Assembly (NCBI GenBank): GCA_026168455.1
Contig: CM047430.1
Coordinates: forward strand, 7,047,277-7,111,276
From: Theocolax elegans
Taxonomy: Eukaryota > Arthropoda > Insecta > Hymenoptera > Cerocephalidae
DNA: 64,000 bases
Reading direction: 5' to 3'
Shown here: positions 31,501 through 42,720 of the stretch, piece after piece
Position numbering within the stretch: position 1 is the first letter of the stretch
Layout: every line of letters begins with the position of its first letter
The notes under the pieces: generated by a model
What the model saw: the letters and a program-made list of their open reading frames with translations, nothing else
Databases searched by the model: none
Told to the model about the DNA's origin: nothing
Made by a program: the position numbers and the translations under genes

Positions 31501-32034
31501 AACGCCATACTTGCCAAATTCTTACACTTTCGTAGAAGGTGTTTTTGACATTTAACGATTGGATTAATAAAGTATATGTACCTGAAATGTCAAACAATAT
31601 AATCTTAAAGAGATGTTAATTAATTCCATACTGATTTTAGTATTTTCTGTTGCATATACTAACTTATTTTAATACAATTGCTAATAAAATATATTATATT
31701 AGCTGAATAAATAACGAAATAATATAAATTCATAGATCCACAAATAGGGAATAGAGAATGGGATCTCGACCTCCTCTTACGCACATTTTCGAATCGCTTT
31801 TTCTCTGGGACAGCTACTTTTAATTTTCTCAGTAGAACAAAGTGCATTGGTATATAAAAGCAGACAGCTCTTTGTCCGGAACAGCACCACAATACCAGGT
31901 GGCATCCAATTAAAAGAGAATGTTTAAAATTCCTGTACCATCGAAGACAATGGATAGAAACGGATAACAAGTATCATTATATCTTGGATACACATTTCAG
32001 TATACGCGTACATCTAATTTTATAGTGCTCACAC
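31501..32034. other. No gene seen; flank of Copia, with dispersed motif
   Basis: The first 5 bases are the Copia target duplication. Bases 31505-31545 match 20743-20783 (ACTTTCGTAGAAGGTGTTTT). The remainder is AT-rich with no supported feature. Confidence 0.5.
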
Positions 32035-32367
32035 ATGAAACGTACGGGCAAACACTAAAAGAGCTTAAACAGAAGTTCGATGAAGAACACAAAGCAGAAA
32101 TCAACAAACGGTTAGCCTCAATCCAAGAAAGAATTCAACAGGTGCAACCGGATATATTCGAGAAAAATAACTAGCTTCAATTAATTTCAAATGCAGCATA
32201 TCATAATGCTCCAGCCACAGACGAAGACCTGGATGAATTGTTCAAATCAATGGACGATAATGGAATTCAATCAAATCGGGACAATTTGTGTAGGTCAGTG
32301 GGATAATTTGAAACTATTTTCAAGCAGGAGAGAGACCGGAATACAAAATTCAACAAAGACCATGAAT
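32035..32367 (+). pseudogene. Unrecognised charged coding remnant with two stops
   Basis: A single frame is open for about 110 codons except TAG at about 32173 and TAA at about 32306. It reads ETYGQTLKELKQKFDEEHKA, EINKRLASIQERIQQVQPD, then TDEDLDELFKSMDDNGIQ and KQERDRNTKFNKDHE. Codon use is less AT-driven than the flanks and the composition is protein-like with coiled-coil spacing. I do not recognise the family. It could be a processed pseudogene exon or a decayed TE protein. Confidence 0.4.
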
Positions 32368-32609
32368 AAAGTAAAAACAATAAAATAACTTGATTCAAAA
32401 TAAATATTACGTCGAATTTTAGTTAAAAAGTAAACATTTCAACATATCATAACATATGGTAACAAATTCATCTGTTAGTAGATAATACTAAAAAAAATTT
32501 TTTACTCTTTTTTAAAATATACAAATTTGTTTTTAATTTGTTATAAATATTTAATAACAAATTTAAAGAAGAGAGGGAGCAAATGTTTTAGCGAGAAAAG
32601 AAGAATAGA

Positions 32610-34906
32610 ATAAGTTACAATTTACTACCAGTTTCGATATTTTCATCCCCCAAATGCGGTTTCCTAACCCTTAGTTAAGGATAGTTTAATACTATAACGG
32701 GCAGGATACTTTTATAACTCCGGTTCCAATAGTGTTACGAAATCGTGTTACGGCTCAACATTTTTAGCCCGATGAGCACAACATAGGCTACCAATGATTT
32801 CACCCACATCTAAAATAAAAACCACATTTATCCCCGAAAGAAACTAAAATGTCTGTAAAGAATGAATTTATAAGAAAATTGCTGTATCTTGCATTTCATT
32901 ATGATATATTAAGTCAAAATACAATTTAATACCTGTTTAGATATTTTTCAATTTCCCAATGCGGATTCTTAACCCTCAGTTTAGGTTGGTTTAATACTTT
33001 AACTGGCCATTTTCTTTAAAAGCTGCGGTTCTAATACAGTTACAAATTCGTGTTACGGCTCAACATTTTTAGCCCTACGAGCACTTGCACGTAGGTTACG
33101 AAAGATTTTACACCTACCTATAATTAACCCCATTTTATCCCCGAAATAACGAAAATATCTGTAAAAAAAGAATTATTAAATTACTGTATGTAGCACTTAA
33201 ATATATTAAATTATGCCAAATACAATTAATTACCACATTAGCTTTTTCTCATCTTCCGAATGCGGTTTTTTAACTCTGAGTATAGGCTAACTTAAAACAC
33301 TCGCTGGCCGTATCGTTTAATAACTATAGTTATAATTGAGTTACAAAAACGTGTATCAGCTCTTGAACACAGACCATCATCGGTCTCACCTTAATCTAAA
33401 ATTAACCCCAATTTATCCCCGAAAGACTAAATTGTCTGTAAAAAATGAATTACTAAATTACTGTATGGAGTATTTGATTAGGATAAATTATGCCAAATAC
33501 AATTTAATACCTGTTTAATTTTTTTTCAACCCCCACATGCAATTTTTTAGCCTTAGTATAGGCTAACTTAATACCCTTGCTGGCCAGATTCTTTAATAGC
33601 TACGGATTCTAATTGAGATACAAAATCGTGTTACGACTCAAAATTTTTATCCCGACGAGCTGTTGATCATAGGCTATTAATGATTTCACCTTCATCTAAA
33701 ATTCGCCCCAATTTATCTCCGAAAGAACGAAAATGTCTGTAAAAATGAATTAATAATAAATTGCTGTACCTTGCATTTGCTTATGATAAATTATGCTAAA
33801 TACAATTTATTACCAGTTTAGCATTTTTTCTTCCCCAATTGCGATTTTTTAAGCCTGAATATAGGCTAGCTTAATACTTTATGATTTCACCTTCACCTAA
33901 ATTTAACCTCAAGTTATCCTCGAAAGAACGAAACCGTCTGCAAAAATGAATTATTAAATTACTGTATCTAGCACTTGACTATGATAAATTATGCCAAATA
34001 CAATTTATTACCAGTTTAGCTTTTTTTCATCTTCCAAATGCGTTTTTTTAACCCTGAGTATAGGATAGCTTAATACACTTGCTGGCCGGATCATTTAATA
34101 GCTGTGGTGCTACTATATTTACAAAATCGTGTTTCGGCTCATAATTTTTAGCCCGACGAGCTCTTGATCGTAGGCTATGAATGATTTCACCATCATCTAA
34201 AATTAACCTCAATTTATCCCCGAAAGAACGAAAATGTCAGTAAGACATGAATTTTTTAATTCCTGTATGTAGCACTTGATTATGATAAACTATGTGATAA
34301 TGAATTATTAAGTTACTGTATCTAGCACTTGAATATGATTGAATATGATATGATGAATAGCCAAATTCAATTATATACCAATTTATGTTTTTTTCATCCC
34401 CCCAAATGCCGTTTTTTTAACTATTCAATCATTCTAAAATTAACCTCAATTTATCCCCGAAAGAACGAAATGTCAGTAAGACATGAATTTTTTAATTCCT
34501 GTATGTAGCACTGATTATGATAAACTATGTGATAAGGAATATTAAGTTACTGTATCTAGCACTTGAATATGATTGAATATGATATGATGAATAGCCAAAT
34601 TCAATTATATACCAATTTATGTTTTTTTCATCCCCCCAAATGCCGTTTTTAACCCTGATTACAGGCTAATTAAATACACTTGCTGGCCGGATTGATAAAT
34701 AGCAGCGGTTCTAATTGAGTTACAATTAAGTGAAATCGAAGAGTAAAATCGGTTTCACCTCCATCTAAAATTCGCTCCAATTTTTACCCGAAAGTAACTA
34801 AAATGTCTGTAAAGAATGAATTAATAATAAATTGCTGTATCTTGCATTTGATTGTGATAAATTAATTCAAAATACAATTTATTACCTGTTAAATTTTTGT
34901 CAATTC
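32610..34906 (+). repeat. Diverged satellite array, unit about 290 bp
   Basis: About eight units carry the anchors GAAAGAACGAAAATGTCTGT, ATGATAAATTATGCCAAATA, AATGCGGTTTTTTAACCCTG and GCTGGCCGG. Starts of the AATGTCTGTAAA anchor are near 32848, 33152, 33432, 33730, 33937, 34230, 34467 and 34798. Two adjacent units (34200-34440, 34440-34665) are much closer to each other than to the rest. A further fragment lies at 48119-48520 beyond the Gypsy sequences. Confidence 0.85.
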
Positions 34907-35620
34907 TGTCGCGTCATCATAGTCGCAACGCACACACGTGCGCATGCATTTCATTCTCAAAGAAGGATGTTCTCATCAAGACAGGAACCGCTTTAAAATT
35001 CTAGCCAATAACTTAATTAGAACACGCGTGACAAAGAATAAATTAATTAAGGAAATGTACACGATGTAACCAAATCTGATTGGTCAAGAGCAAAACTCCA
35101 CCCTAAACTCTTGATATAAATATGGATGTCGCGTCGGGAGTGGGTGCTCTTGCTCTTTAGTCTTTTTTCGAGTAATGTAAATCCTGTATCCAAAATTTAA
35201 CGCTAAATAAAGCAAGAAAATCGAAGTGATTTATTCAGTCTCTTTAAACCTTTAAACACCAGTCATTTTCCTATCCCTTTTAAATCACAACTAGTATATA
35301 ACGCATTTCTATTGTAAGGGAGTCTTGCATCGAAGTTCAACGGGAGCGAGAGAGACGGCCAAGCAGTTGGAGCCACCGGTCAGCCTTAGATCACCCGCCC
35401 GATAAGGTTGGTTGTTTTCCTTACCTCGTCTTCGCTCATTATTGCACCTCGGGCTTACCCATGCAAGTAAATTTTGGAAGGGTCTATGACCTGTGCTATA
35501 TCGAGGAGAATTGCCACCCATCCTTGACGCTATACGCGTACTAAAACGGGGAACTTCTATTTTTAATTTAAATTCAGTCCTTTTTATTTTTCTACGTTAC
35601 GTCTACCCTAGGACGTAACA
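34907..35620 (+). repeat. Gypsy 5' LTR, 714 bp
   Basis: Starts TGTCGCGTCATC immediately after satellite sequence and ends GGACGTAACA, followed at once by a primer site. A TATA-like GATATAAATATGG lies near 35112, with a polyadenylation-like AATAAA at about 35205. The open frame at 35309-35521 on the minus strand is not supported. Confidence 0.8.
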
Positions 35621-35638
35621 AGTGGGGGCTCGTTCTAA
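35621..35638 (+). promoter_or_regulatory. Gypsy primer binding site, tRNA-Pro type
   Basis: AGTGGGGGCTCGTTCT follows the LTR. Many Gypsy and retroviral elements use TGGGGGCTCGTCCGGGAT, complementary to the 3' end of tRNA-Pro; the first 12 bases agree. Confidence 0.7.
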
Positions 35639-35686
35639 AAATTAAAGAAGGATTAGAGCAATTGTCTTCCTTATTAGCACAGATCA

Positions 35687-37070
35687 TGGCCACCAATGAA
35701 AAAGAGAATTCTCGAAATAAAAACGCGGCTTCAATTTTGCTTAAGCAGGCGCTTAAAATAAATCCAGATTTTTGTGTTGAAAATCCACACAAATCTCTAA
35801 CTACTTTGTTAAAATTTTTAAAGATAGTCATGATAGCGGGATACATTTGTCAGATGAAGCAGTAGGGCTCGATAAAAATATACCTATAATAATTGACTTG
35901 TTAAAGGGATTCGTTACAAAAAACGATATAATAGAATTTTGCGAAGATAAGTATCTATTTGAAGCTTTAGGCGATTTTATAGCAAAAAAAAAATAATTCC
36001 AAAATTAATAATCGATTATATAATCGGAAATTTAGAAGCAAAAACAAAAGTAGAAGTAAATGGGATAGATTTTAAACCCGAATTAACAGACGATAACACA
36101 ACCTATTTTTCGGCAGAAAATGCAACAATTAAAAATGCAAAAACTTCGGAACAACAAATGAAACCTGAAATTGTTAAACGGGATAATAATGTCAGATTTG
36201 CTAAAAGCACACCAATTTTTTGATTGCCAAGATTAAATTTGTATTTAACAAACTCAACCTTGAATTAATTCCAAAATATAATGGGGTAAATATTCCATTG
36301 AGTCAATTTATTGACGGATGTAGGGAAGCGTGCAACATAATACATGAACAATATGAACCGGACCTCGTGAAATTAATGAAAATGAGATTATATGGAGAAG
36401 CATTGAAATATGCAGCAAAAAAAAGTTTTGAATCGATTGAAGATATTGCAATTTTTTTAATAGTATTTTTGGGTCTGCGAAATCTTATCATCAATTACAT
36501 GGTGAAATAGCTAAAGTAAAACAGAGGTTTTTCAAACAGGGTTAGATCCATCGGCCAAGAAATAACTGAAGCAGCTCGAAGAGAAAAAAGGTTAAATAAT
36601 AATTTCAATCGATCGTTAGAAAATGATTTAGTAAAATTTTTTATTCGCGGTTTACATTGAGTAATAATAGCACGCATGGGGCAAGTGTGTCAATTGGATG
36701 AAGCTACTGCAGAAGCTATAGAAATTGAAAAAGATTTTGCATGCTATGAAGTAGAAGAGTTAAATGAAACAATTAAAGTCATAACAGAAAATAAAAATCC
36801 TATACAAAGAGTCCATTTTGCCGAGACAAAATATACCGGTAAATGTCAACTTTGCGATAGACAGGGCCACCTGGCATCGAAATGCTGGCATTTAGAAAAA
36901 ATAAGACAACCTCAAACCAGGGAAAGACGGCCTACGAATGACTAGGCGGAGTCTCGAGAGTCACGCAGACCGCAACAATGGCCAGGTGAAAAACGGATTA
37001 ATGAATTTAAGCAGCAAGAAAATCAATATGTTCGTCGTCTAAAAGCAACCCTCCCAAAACAAAATAATTT
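35687..37070 (+). pseudogene. gag: Gypsy gag, frameshifted
   Basis: Starts MATNEKENSRNKNAASILLK near 35687. After several frame changes, a capsid-like frame (36220-36500) reads PLSQFIDGCREACNIIHEQY then LVKLMKMRLYGEALKYAAKK. A capsid C-terminal segment (HQLHGEIAKVKQ, ENDLVKFFIRGL) follows, then a CCHC knuckle CQLCDRQGHLASKC near 36840-36885. This is the standard gypsy-type gag layout. At least three frameshifts and a stop make it nonfunctional. Confidence 0.7.
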
Positions 37071-37328
37071 TTAAAATAATTAAAAAAGAGAGCCATATTA
37101 TAGAATAATGTAGAAAACGGGAATTTAATAATCGAAATCGAGAGAATCGATCGGAAAACGAAAATGGTCTCCGACAACAGGGCGCGAGAAGAGAGACCGA
37201 GTACGCGAGACGCCCGAGCTACAAAAATCAGGAACCCACATCATCACAAGATATGTTCGATTAAGTAAAAATTGCAAGTCGCCAATTATTAAACTTAAAA
37301 ATCCGAGAAGCAACGAGGAAATAATCTA

Positions 37329-38761
37329 TCTATATTATTAAAAAAATTTCGTCGCCGCCGCCGCCGCTGTTTCAGAAATTTCTGAAGAATTCCTGGCCTC
37401 ATAAGATAAGTCCCTGTGGTCTCACGTACATATAACATGACGTGTAATTACGGGATTATTACATGATTACACGTAACACTATATATGATAATTAAGTCAT
37501 TTTCTGAATTCGTGGTACAGAGTGGTCGCGAAATAGAGAGTATGTTCCATGAGACTCTACAACTATCTATATTATTAAAATCTATCTACATTATTAATTT
37601 TCATGGTTCAGGGTGGTTTTTTCAATAATGTGTGGGTTACATATAAGACTTATTAAAAAGAATCTATATTTTTGAAACAGTTGCTGTGATGGCCGCTGTA
37701 TTTGTTGATGTGGATGTGTGCTGGTAAGTGTGGATGCTTGGATATGGGTTTGTGAGCATGTGCATGAGATACAGAGTTCAAATATACCCATCTTTTTGAA
37801 TCATGTTTGTGATTATATACGCTGATATATATACGTTACGGGATTTCTATATACAGGGGATAACGGACCCGAATTGCAGGCTACTACACATGTGAATTCT
37901 AAATGTTAAAACCAGCATGTGCGTGTGGGTGGATATGCATGTGAAACGTGAAATGTAAGTGCATGACGTTCGGTGGGTAGGGGCGAGTGTGTGTGGTGGG
38001 TGCGTGTAAAAAGGTGTGGGTGGTTGGATATGGGTCTGTAAGCATGTGTGTGAGGCGCAGCATTATTCAAAAATACCCGCTCTAGACAAAATTTCAATAT
38101 AAAGGGTGATCATTTTGAATCATGTGTTTGTTACCCTGGATGTATACTTTCTAGGATTTATATATACAGAGGATGACTGAACCGAATTGCAGGCAAATAC
38201 AGATTTCAAATCTAAATTTTGACACGTGCGTGGGTGAATGGAATGTGAAACGTGAAACTTGAGTGCATGATAATGGATAGGTATATGTCTGTGGATTTGG
38301 AAGTGGATGCAGGTATGTGAGGATGGGTGCAGGTAGGTGTAAGTGTGTGTATGGGTTGATGTGGATGTGTGAGGGTAGGTGTGGATGGTTGGATGTTGGG
38401 GGTGTGGATGTTGGGCGGGTATAGGTAGATGTTGGAGTGTGAGAGTTGGTGTGGGTGATGATACAGAGAGATTCAAAACTACCATCCAGTTTGCATATGT
38501 TTTTACATTACTATTACATATAAACAGAAGTTATATAATTTATTTTCTATACAGTGTGCGATATCGAATAATATCGTTCGACACACTTGTGAGAGAATAT
38601 TTTCTATTTTCACACTTTTACCGAAAACGACAATTTTCAACCTCTTGAAGCAAGTTTATTTTTAAAATAGAATTTATAATACTCTAAATTATAACAAATG
38701 CACAATTTTCAAGCCGCAATCGGGGGTTGGCGAGCGAAGCGAGCAGGGGGTACCCCCCTAG
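37329..38761 (+). mobile_element. Non-autonomous Helitron inserted between gag and protease
   Basis: Starts TCTATATTATTAAAA after an A, and ends CTAG before a T, so the insertion is between A and T with no duplication. The palindrome GGGGGTACCCCC lies within about 10 bases of the 3' end, preceded by GGCGAGCGAAGCGAGC. These are the Helitron marks. Internally, extra copies of the 5' end word occur at about 37563 and 37580. GT-rich imperfect repeats of about 250 bp at 37660, 37900 and 38200 fill the middle, and no Rep/helicase ORF is present. The host sense resumes at 38762 with LIIILILDSG. Confidence 0.85.
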
Positions 38762-39235
38762 TTAATAATAATTCTTATTTTAGATTCAGGAGAAGGTCCC
38801 AATTTACTAAAATTACGAAACATACCAAAAGACGGAAATATTAATAAAAATGAAATTCTAGAATTAAAAGGAATCATGGAAGAAAGTATTTATACTTTAG
38901 GTAAAGTTGACATCCATTTTCCAAAGTTTGACATTGAGTTCCATATAATAAATGACATCGTGCTTATAATCGAAGATGGTTTACTGGGAAGTGATTTTTT
39001 CTGTCAATTAGGTGCAAAAATTGATTGTGCGAAAAGAATGTTAAGAGTTGTAGACGTCTGTATTCCTTTTGTAGAAGAAAACATATTATTGATCGAAACA
39101 AAGGAATGGTATGAAGACCCGACGATTAATGTCATAGAAAAACGTAACAGTATATTGAACGAGAAAACGGTAACTTGTAAGGGAATTTCCACTAACCCTA
39201 TGAATGACAACGAAGAGCGGGTGAGGAAGTCGTAA
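38762..39235 (+). CDS. pol: Gypsy aspartic protease
   Basis: The frame is open from the Helitron edge and contains ILDSGEGPNLLKL, where D-S-G is the active site (38783-38791), followed by a flap-like region and the second motif DGLLGSDFFCQLGAKIDC, typical of gypsy-type retropepsins ('iLG.dfL...ga.id'). It processes the gag-pol polyprotein. The start Met at 38876 is internal to the domain; in the intact element this would be read as part of gag-pol. A long acidic linker follows. Confidence 0.75.
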   Translation, partial: LIIILILDSGEGPNLLKLRNIPKDGNINKNEILELKGIMEESIYTLGKVDIHFPKFDIEFHIINDIVLIIEDGLLGSDFFCQLGAKIDCAKRMLRVVDVCIPFVEENILLIETKEWYEDPTINVIEKRNSILNEKTVTCKGISTNPMNDNEERVRKS

Positions 39236-39526
39236 AACATATCACACAGGTAATACAACCACCTAAAAGGAATTCGTTTTGGGAAACAGGCTATACAAGT
39301 TATGCTAATGAAAATTTTCAACGCAGGGAGGTGTCGACCCGAGAGGTCGATCATATTAATGAGAAAGTATATCTTGTAGAAGACACGCGAATTTGAGGAC
39401 ATATAAGCCCATCGCGTAAGCAAGAGTCAATTATAATTAAATCTAAAAAGTAAGGACCGACCGGGTAGTCGAAATCGAGTCATAAATCAGAAAGATATTC
39501 AAATTCGATCTCAATGTAAAAATAAA

Positions 39527-40477
39527 TTGGAAATACAAGATCCCAAGCGAAATCAAAATCAAATTCCAATCCAAAATCAAATCCTAAATGAAAAGTCAAG
39601 TTCAGATAAAATTCAAAATCAAATCCAAAATCTAAATTCGAGTTCAAATGAAATTCAAAATCAAATTCTAAATCAAAATTCAAGTTCAACTGAAATTCAA
39701 AATCAAATTCTAAATCAAAATTCAAGTTCAAATGAAATTCAAAATCAAATTCTAAATCAAAATTCAAGTTCAAATGAAATTCAAAATCAAATTCTAAATC
39801 AAAATTCAAGTTCAAATGAAATAATTCAAAATCAAATTCTAAATCAAAATTCAAGTTCAAATGAAATTCAAAATCAAATTCTAAATCAAAATTCAAGTTC
39901 AAATGAAATTCAAAATCAAATTCTAAATCTAAAATCGAGTCCAAAGGTAACTCAATATCGAAGTCTAAATGAAATTCCAAGCCTAGATCAAGTCTTACGT
40001 ACAAAGGCAGTACGTAAGCCTACTGTATGTAAATTAATCGAACAACGAAACGAAGAAACAAGTCAAGAAATTAAAATTATTAAGAAATCAGAAACAAATA
40101 CCAAATCGAACCCAGTAATGAGGGAGATCGATGAAGAATACTTTAATCATGAAATTAACAAGGAAAGATTGCAAAAGCACTCCTTGAATAAAAAAAATAA
40201 TCTCTTAAATGAACTCGAGAGTGATGAGGCAACTAATAAATCAAGCGCGCACCCAAATCCAAGAAACGAGAACGAAATAAGTAATGAAAAATATTCTAAT
40301 TATGAGATAAAGAGAAAAGATATGGAAGGTCTTGATAATAATACGAAAAATAAAAAAGCATTAGCACAAAATGAAAGTGTAGACTCAAACGAATTCGATG
40401 AAGAAAGGTTGCTAATTTCGACACGCATGTTACAAAAAATTCTAGAGAAAGGTTTAATGAATAATGGAATTCTGTGA
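39527..40477 (+). CDS. Asn/Gln/Ser-rich repeat ORF between protease and RT
   Basis: A 316-codon frame. Residues about 25-145 are seven to eight copies of a 14-residue unit, consensus NSSSNEIQNQILNQ (42 bp). One copy carries an extra codon (NEIIQNQ). The rest is hydrophilic and rich in N, E, K and S (for example NKERLQKHSLNKKNNLLNEL). There is no known enzymatic motif. It lies in the pol direction in the place where gypsy elements usually have a short linker, so it may be a low-complexity polyprotein segment. The composition is like Q/N-rich aggregation-prone domains. A long minus-strand frame over the same repeats is a shadow. Confidence 0.6.
   Translation: MEIQDPKRNQNQIPIQNQILNEKSSSDKIQNQIQNLNSSSNEIQNQILNQNSSSTEIQNQILNQNSSSNEIQNQILNQNSSSNEIQNQILNQNSSSNEIIQNQILNQNSSSNEIQNQILNQNSSSNEIQNQILNLKSSPKVTQYRSLNEIPSLDQVLRTKAVRKPTVCKLIEQRNEETSQEIKIIKKSETNTKSNPVMREIDEEYFNHEINKERLQKHSLNKKNNLLNELESDEATNKSSAHPNPRNENEISNEKYSNYEIKRKDMEGLDNNTKNKKALAQNESVDSNEFDEERLLISTRMLQKILEKGLMNNGIL
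39630..39935 (+). repeat. 42-bp minisatellite in Gypsy pol
   Basis: About seven tandem copies of a unit with AAATTCAAGTTCAAATGAAA and TTCAAAATCAAATTCTAAAT. Several neighbours are identical, implying recent expansion. Confidence 0.9.
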
Positions 40478-40742
40478 AATAATAACCAAGACATGGAAAT
40501 ATTAATAAGTAATCTACTAATGGAAATAAAGTATCATGACAACTCAGCAAATTACTCAAAGATATTGAGACAAAATCTAAATAAATTAGGAAATTATGTA
40601 AAACTACATGCCTTTGGGGGTGAATCTCATAAAAATGTTATTAAAGATACATTGGAGGATTTACTTTAATTAAGAATTAATTTAAAAGGCAAAGGCGAAA
40701 AGAAACTAAAAGGTAGTCATAAAGTTTATCGCTTAGCATGCG

Positions 40743-41535
40743 TCATACCAAAGGGGAGAGCGGAAAAGGTAAAATCATTACTACGACTTGACCATTTGGC
40801 TGCTGATGAAAGAGAAGAAATAGAAAAATTAATTGAGAAATATAGTGACATTTTCTACCTTCTGGGTGAAGAATTAACAGCAACACATATTTTAAAACTA
40901 ACAATCCCAACAACGAACGATGTACCAATAACTTCAAAACAATACCGATTACCTCCGGTACATAAAGAAGAAATAGCAAGATAAGTGCAAGATTTACTAG
41001 AAGACGGCATTATCGAACCATCTACCTCATCGTACTCAAGCCCTTGTTTTCTAGTTCCTAAGAAAGAGGACATACAAGGACGCAAGCAATACAGAATGGT
41101 GATCGACTATCGCAAATTAAATACGAAAACCTTAGACGACCAACTTCCGCTACCGAATATAACTGAAATAATGGACCGATTGGGCGGATCAGAAAATTCT
41201 CAACTTTTGATCTTCAGGCTTCGTATCATCAAATAGAAATTGACGAACGAGACCGTCACAAAACCGCGTTTGTTACAAATGGAGATTTGTACCATTTTAA
41301 CCGAGGAAGCTTCGGACTACGAACAATGCCGGCTACATTCTCAAGAGCACTTTCGATTTCACTCGCTGGACTTATCAATAAAGAACTTTTTTGCTTTATT
41401 GATGATATTATCTGTTTTTCTGATACTCTACAAGAGCATATTAAAAGATTAGAGAATTTATTTATTCGGAGAAAATTAAAGCTGTACGAAAATTTCCAGG
41501 CTCTCAAAATGCTAAAAATATCAAGCAATTTTTGA
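40743..41535 (+). pseudogene. pol: Gypsy reverse transcriptase, frameshifted
   Basis: The N-terminal frame has EKYSDIFYLLGEELTATHIL and SKQYRLPPVHKEEIAR. A stop at 40982-40984 follows, then VQDLLEDGIIEPSTSSYSSP and CFLVPKK...YRMVIDYRKLNTKT. A break at about 41220 destroys the DLQASYHQI region (first Asp). The next frame has GSFGLRTMPATFSRAL and FCFIDDIICFS with the catalytic D-D. The thumb is cut short near 41500. Ty3/Gypsy identity is clear. Confidence 0.85.
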
Positions 41536-41639
41536 CTATAGAGGATTTATTTATCAATTTTCAAAAATTAAATTTGAAAATTAAATTAAAAAAGGACGTT
41601 CAATTTAAATGGTCAGAAGAAACAGAAAAGGCATTTAGA

Positions 41640-42163
41640 CATTACGCATTAGTTTATGCGAAAAACCAGTATTAATTTTTCCAAATTTCGAACTTACTTT
41701 TAATCTAACGATCGACGCTTCGGGCTATGCAATTGCTGGAGTCTTAAGTCAAGGGGAGATAGGGAAAGATCAACCCGTTGCGTACGTCTCTCGAGTTCTT
41801 TCACAAACGCACAAGGACCCGAACTCACGGGTTACGCGATGGCGCCTTATGCTCGCGGAGTACGATTTCAAAATTAAATACAGACCGGGTTGCCTAAATG
41901 TAGCAGACGCACTGTCTAGAAACCCCTTAGAAAAGGTCCTACTTATTACGAGAAGCAAGGCAATAGCGGCAGGTGATGAGCCCGAGTCTAGTCTAGTTGA
42001 ACCACTGCGGGGTATGACCACGAGAGCAAAGGCGGGTTGTCAGGCAGGCCAGCGATATTTAGACGTAATAGAGGCTTTACGCCCGCAAAGGGGAAGAAAA
42101 AATGAGACGCGAGCGAACGAACAATCACCGAAATGCGCGGTTACGCTTACACGAAGATTTTGA
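41640..42163 (+). pseudogene. pol: Gypsy RNase H with internal deletion
   Basis: Starts PVLIFPNFELTFNLTIDASG then YAIAGVLSQGEIG, with the first catalytic Asp (TIDASG) and PVAYVSRVLSQTHK. It jumps directly to DPNSRVTRWRLMLAEYDFKI and KYRPGCLNVADALSR, the end of the tether domain. Some 60-70 residues in between, including the Glu/Asp centre (..S.E.E.LA..wa), are missing. Confidence 0.8.
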
Positions 42164-42720
42164 TCATGTTAATGAATCATTACATGTAAACGATCCGCAA
42201 TTCAGTCCTGATCAAATAAACGAAGAGACGTTGATTTATGAAGAACAATTTAACCAAATTAACGATAAACAAGTAATTATCACATGCAGAGAAAAATTAT
42301 TTATGTGTAAGGACATTTATATGTATTTTGTTACTACAACAGGAGAAAAATGCGACGATGGGGCTTCACAATTAAAACTACAGAATAAATTACCAAGATT
42401 CAAGGTTGGAATACCAGTTTTGATGAATGTAAATACAAAAATTCATATAGCATTACCGATACGAACAGAATTGTTAATCGGGCTAAGTGGAATTGATGAT
42501 AACCTAAATTTATTATGCGAAAATCTATATTTAACTTTAGAAACAACACAGATAAAATCAATAAATATAGCGAAAACTGATAGAATTGAAAATTTAGAGT
42601 GAGTATTAGTTTTAGAAAAACTTAAAGGAGTTTTTATTCAAGGTACGGTAAAATTAATTGTTTGCTTAGGTTTAATACGATATCCGGCACTAGACGATCA
42701 AATTCCGATTATAGAAGCTC
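42164..42720 (+). pseudogene. Gypsy pol linker between RNase H and integrase
   Basis: The frame 42102-42602 gives a hydrophilic segment (for example FSPDQINEETLIYEEQFNQI and RFKVGIPVLMNVNTKIHIAL) followed by a short broken stretch. This longer-than-usual linker has no motif I recognise, but it leads directly into the integrase zinc domain. Confidence 0.5.

Noticed and set aside
37125..38485. His/Thr/Pro-rich minus-strand proteins
   Set aside because: They arise from GT-rich repeats of the Helitron.
39630..39935. CRISPR array
   Set aside because: The 42-bp units have no spacers, and the context is a eukaryotic retroelement.
39480..40004. 174-codon minus-strand repeat protein (Leu/Phe/Asp-rich)
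   Set aside because: It is the reverse shadow of the Asn/Gln repeat ORF; the plus-strand frame is longer and lies in the pol direction.
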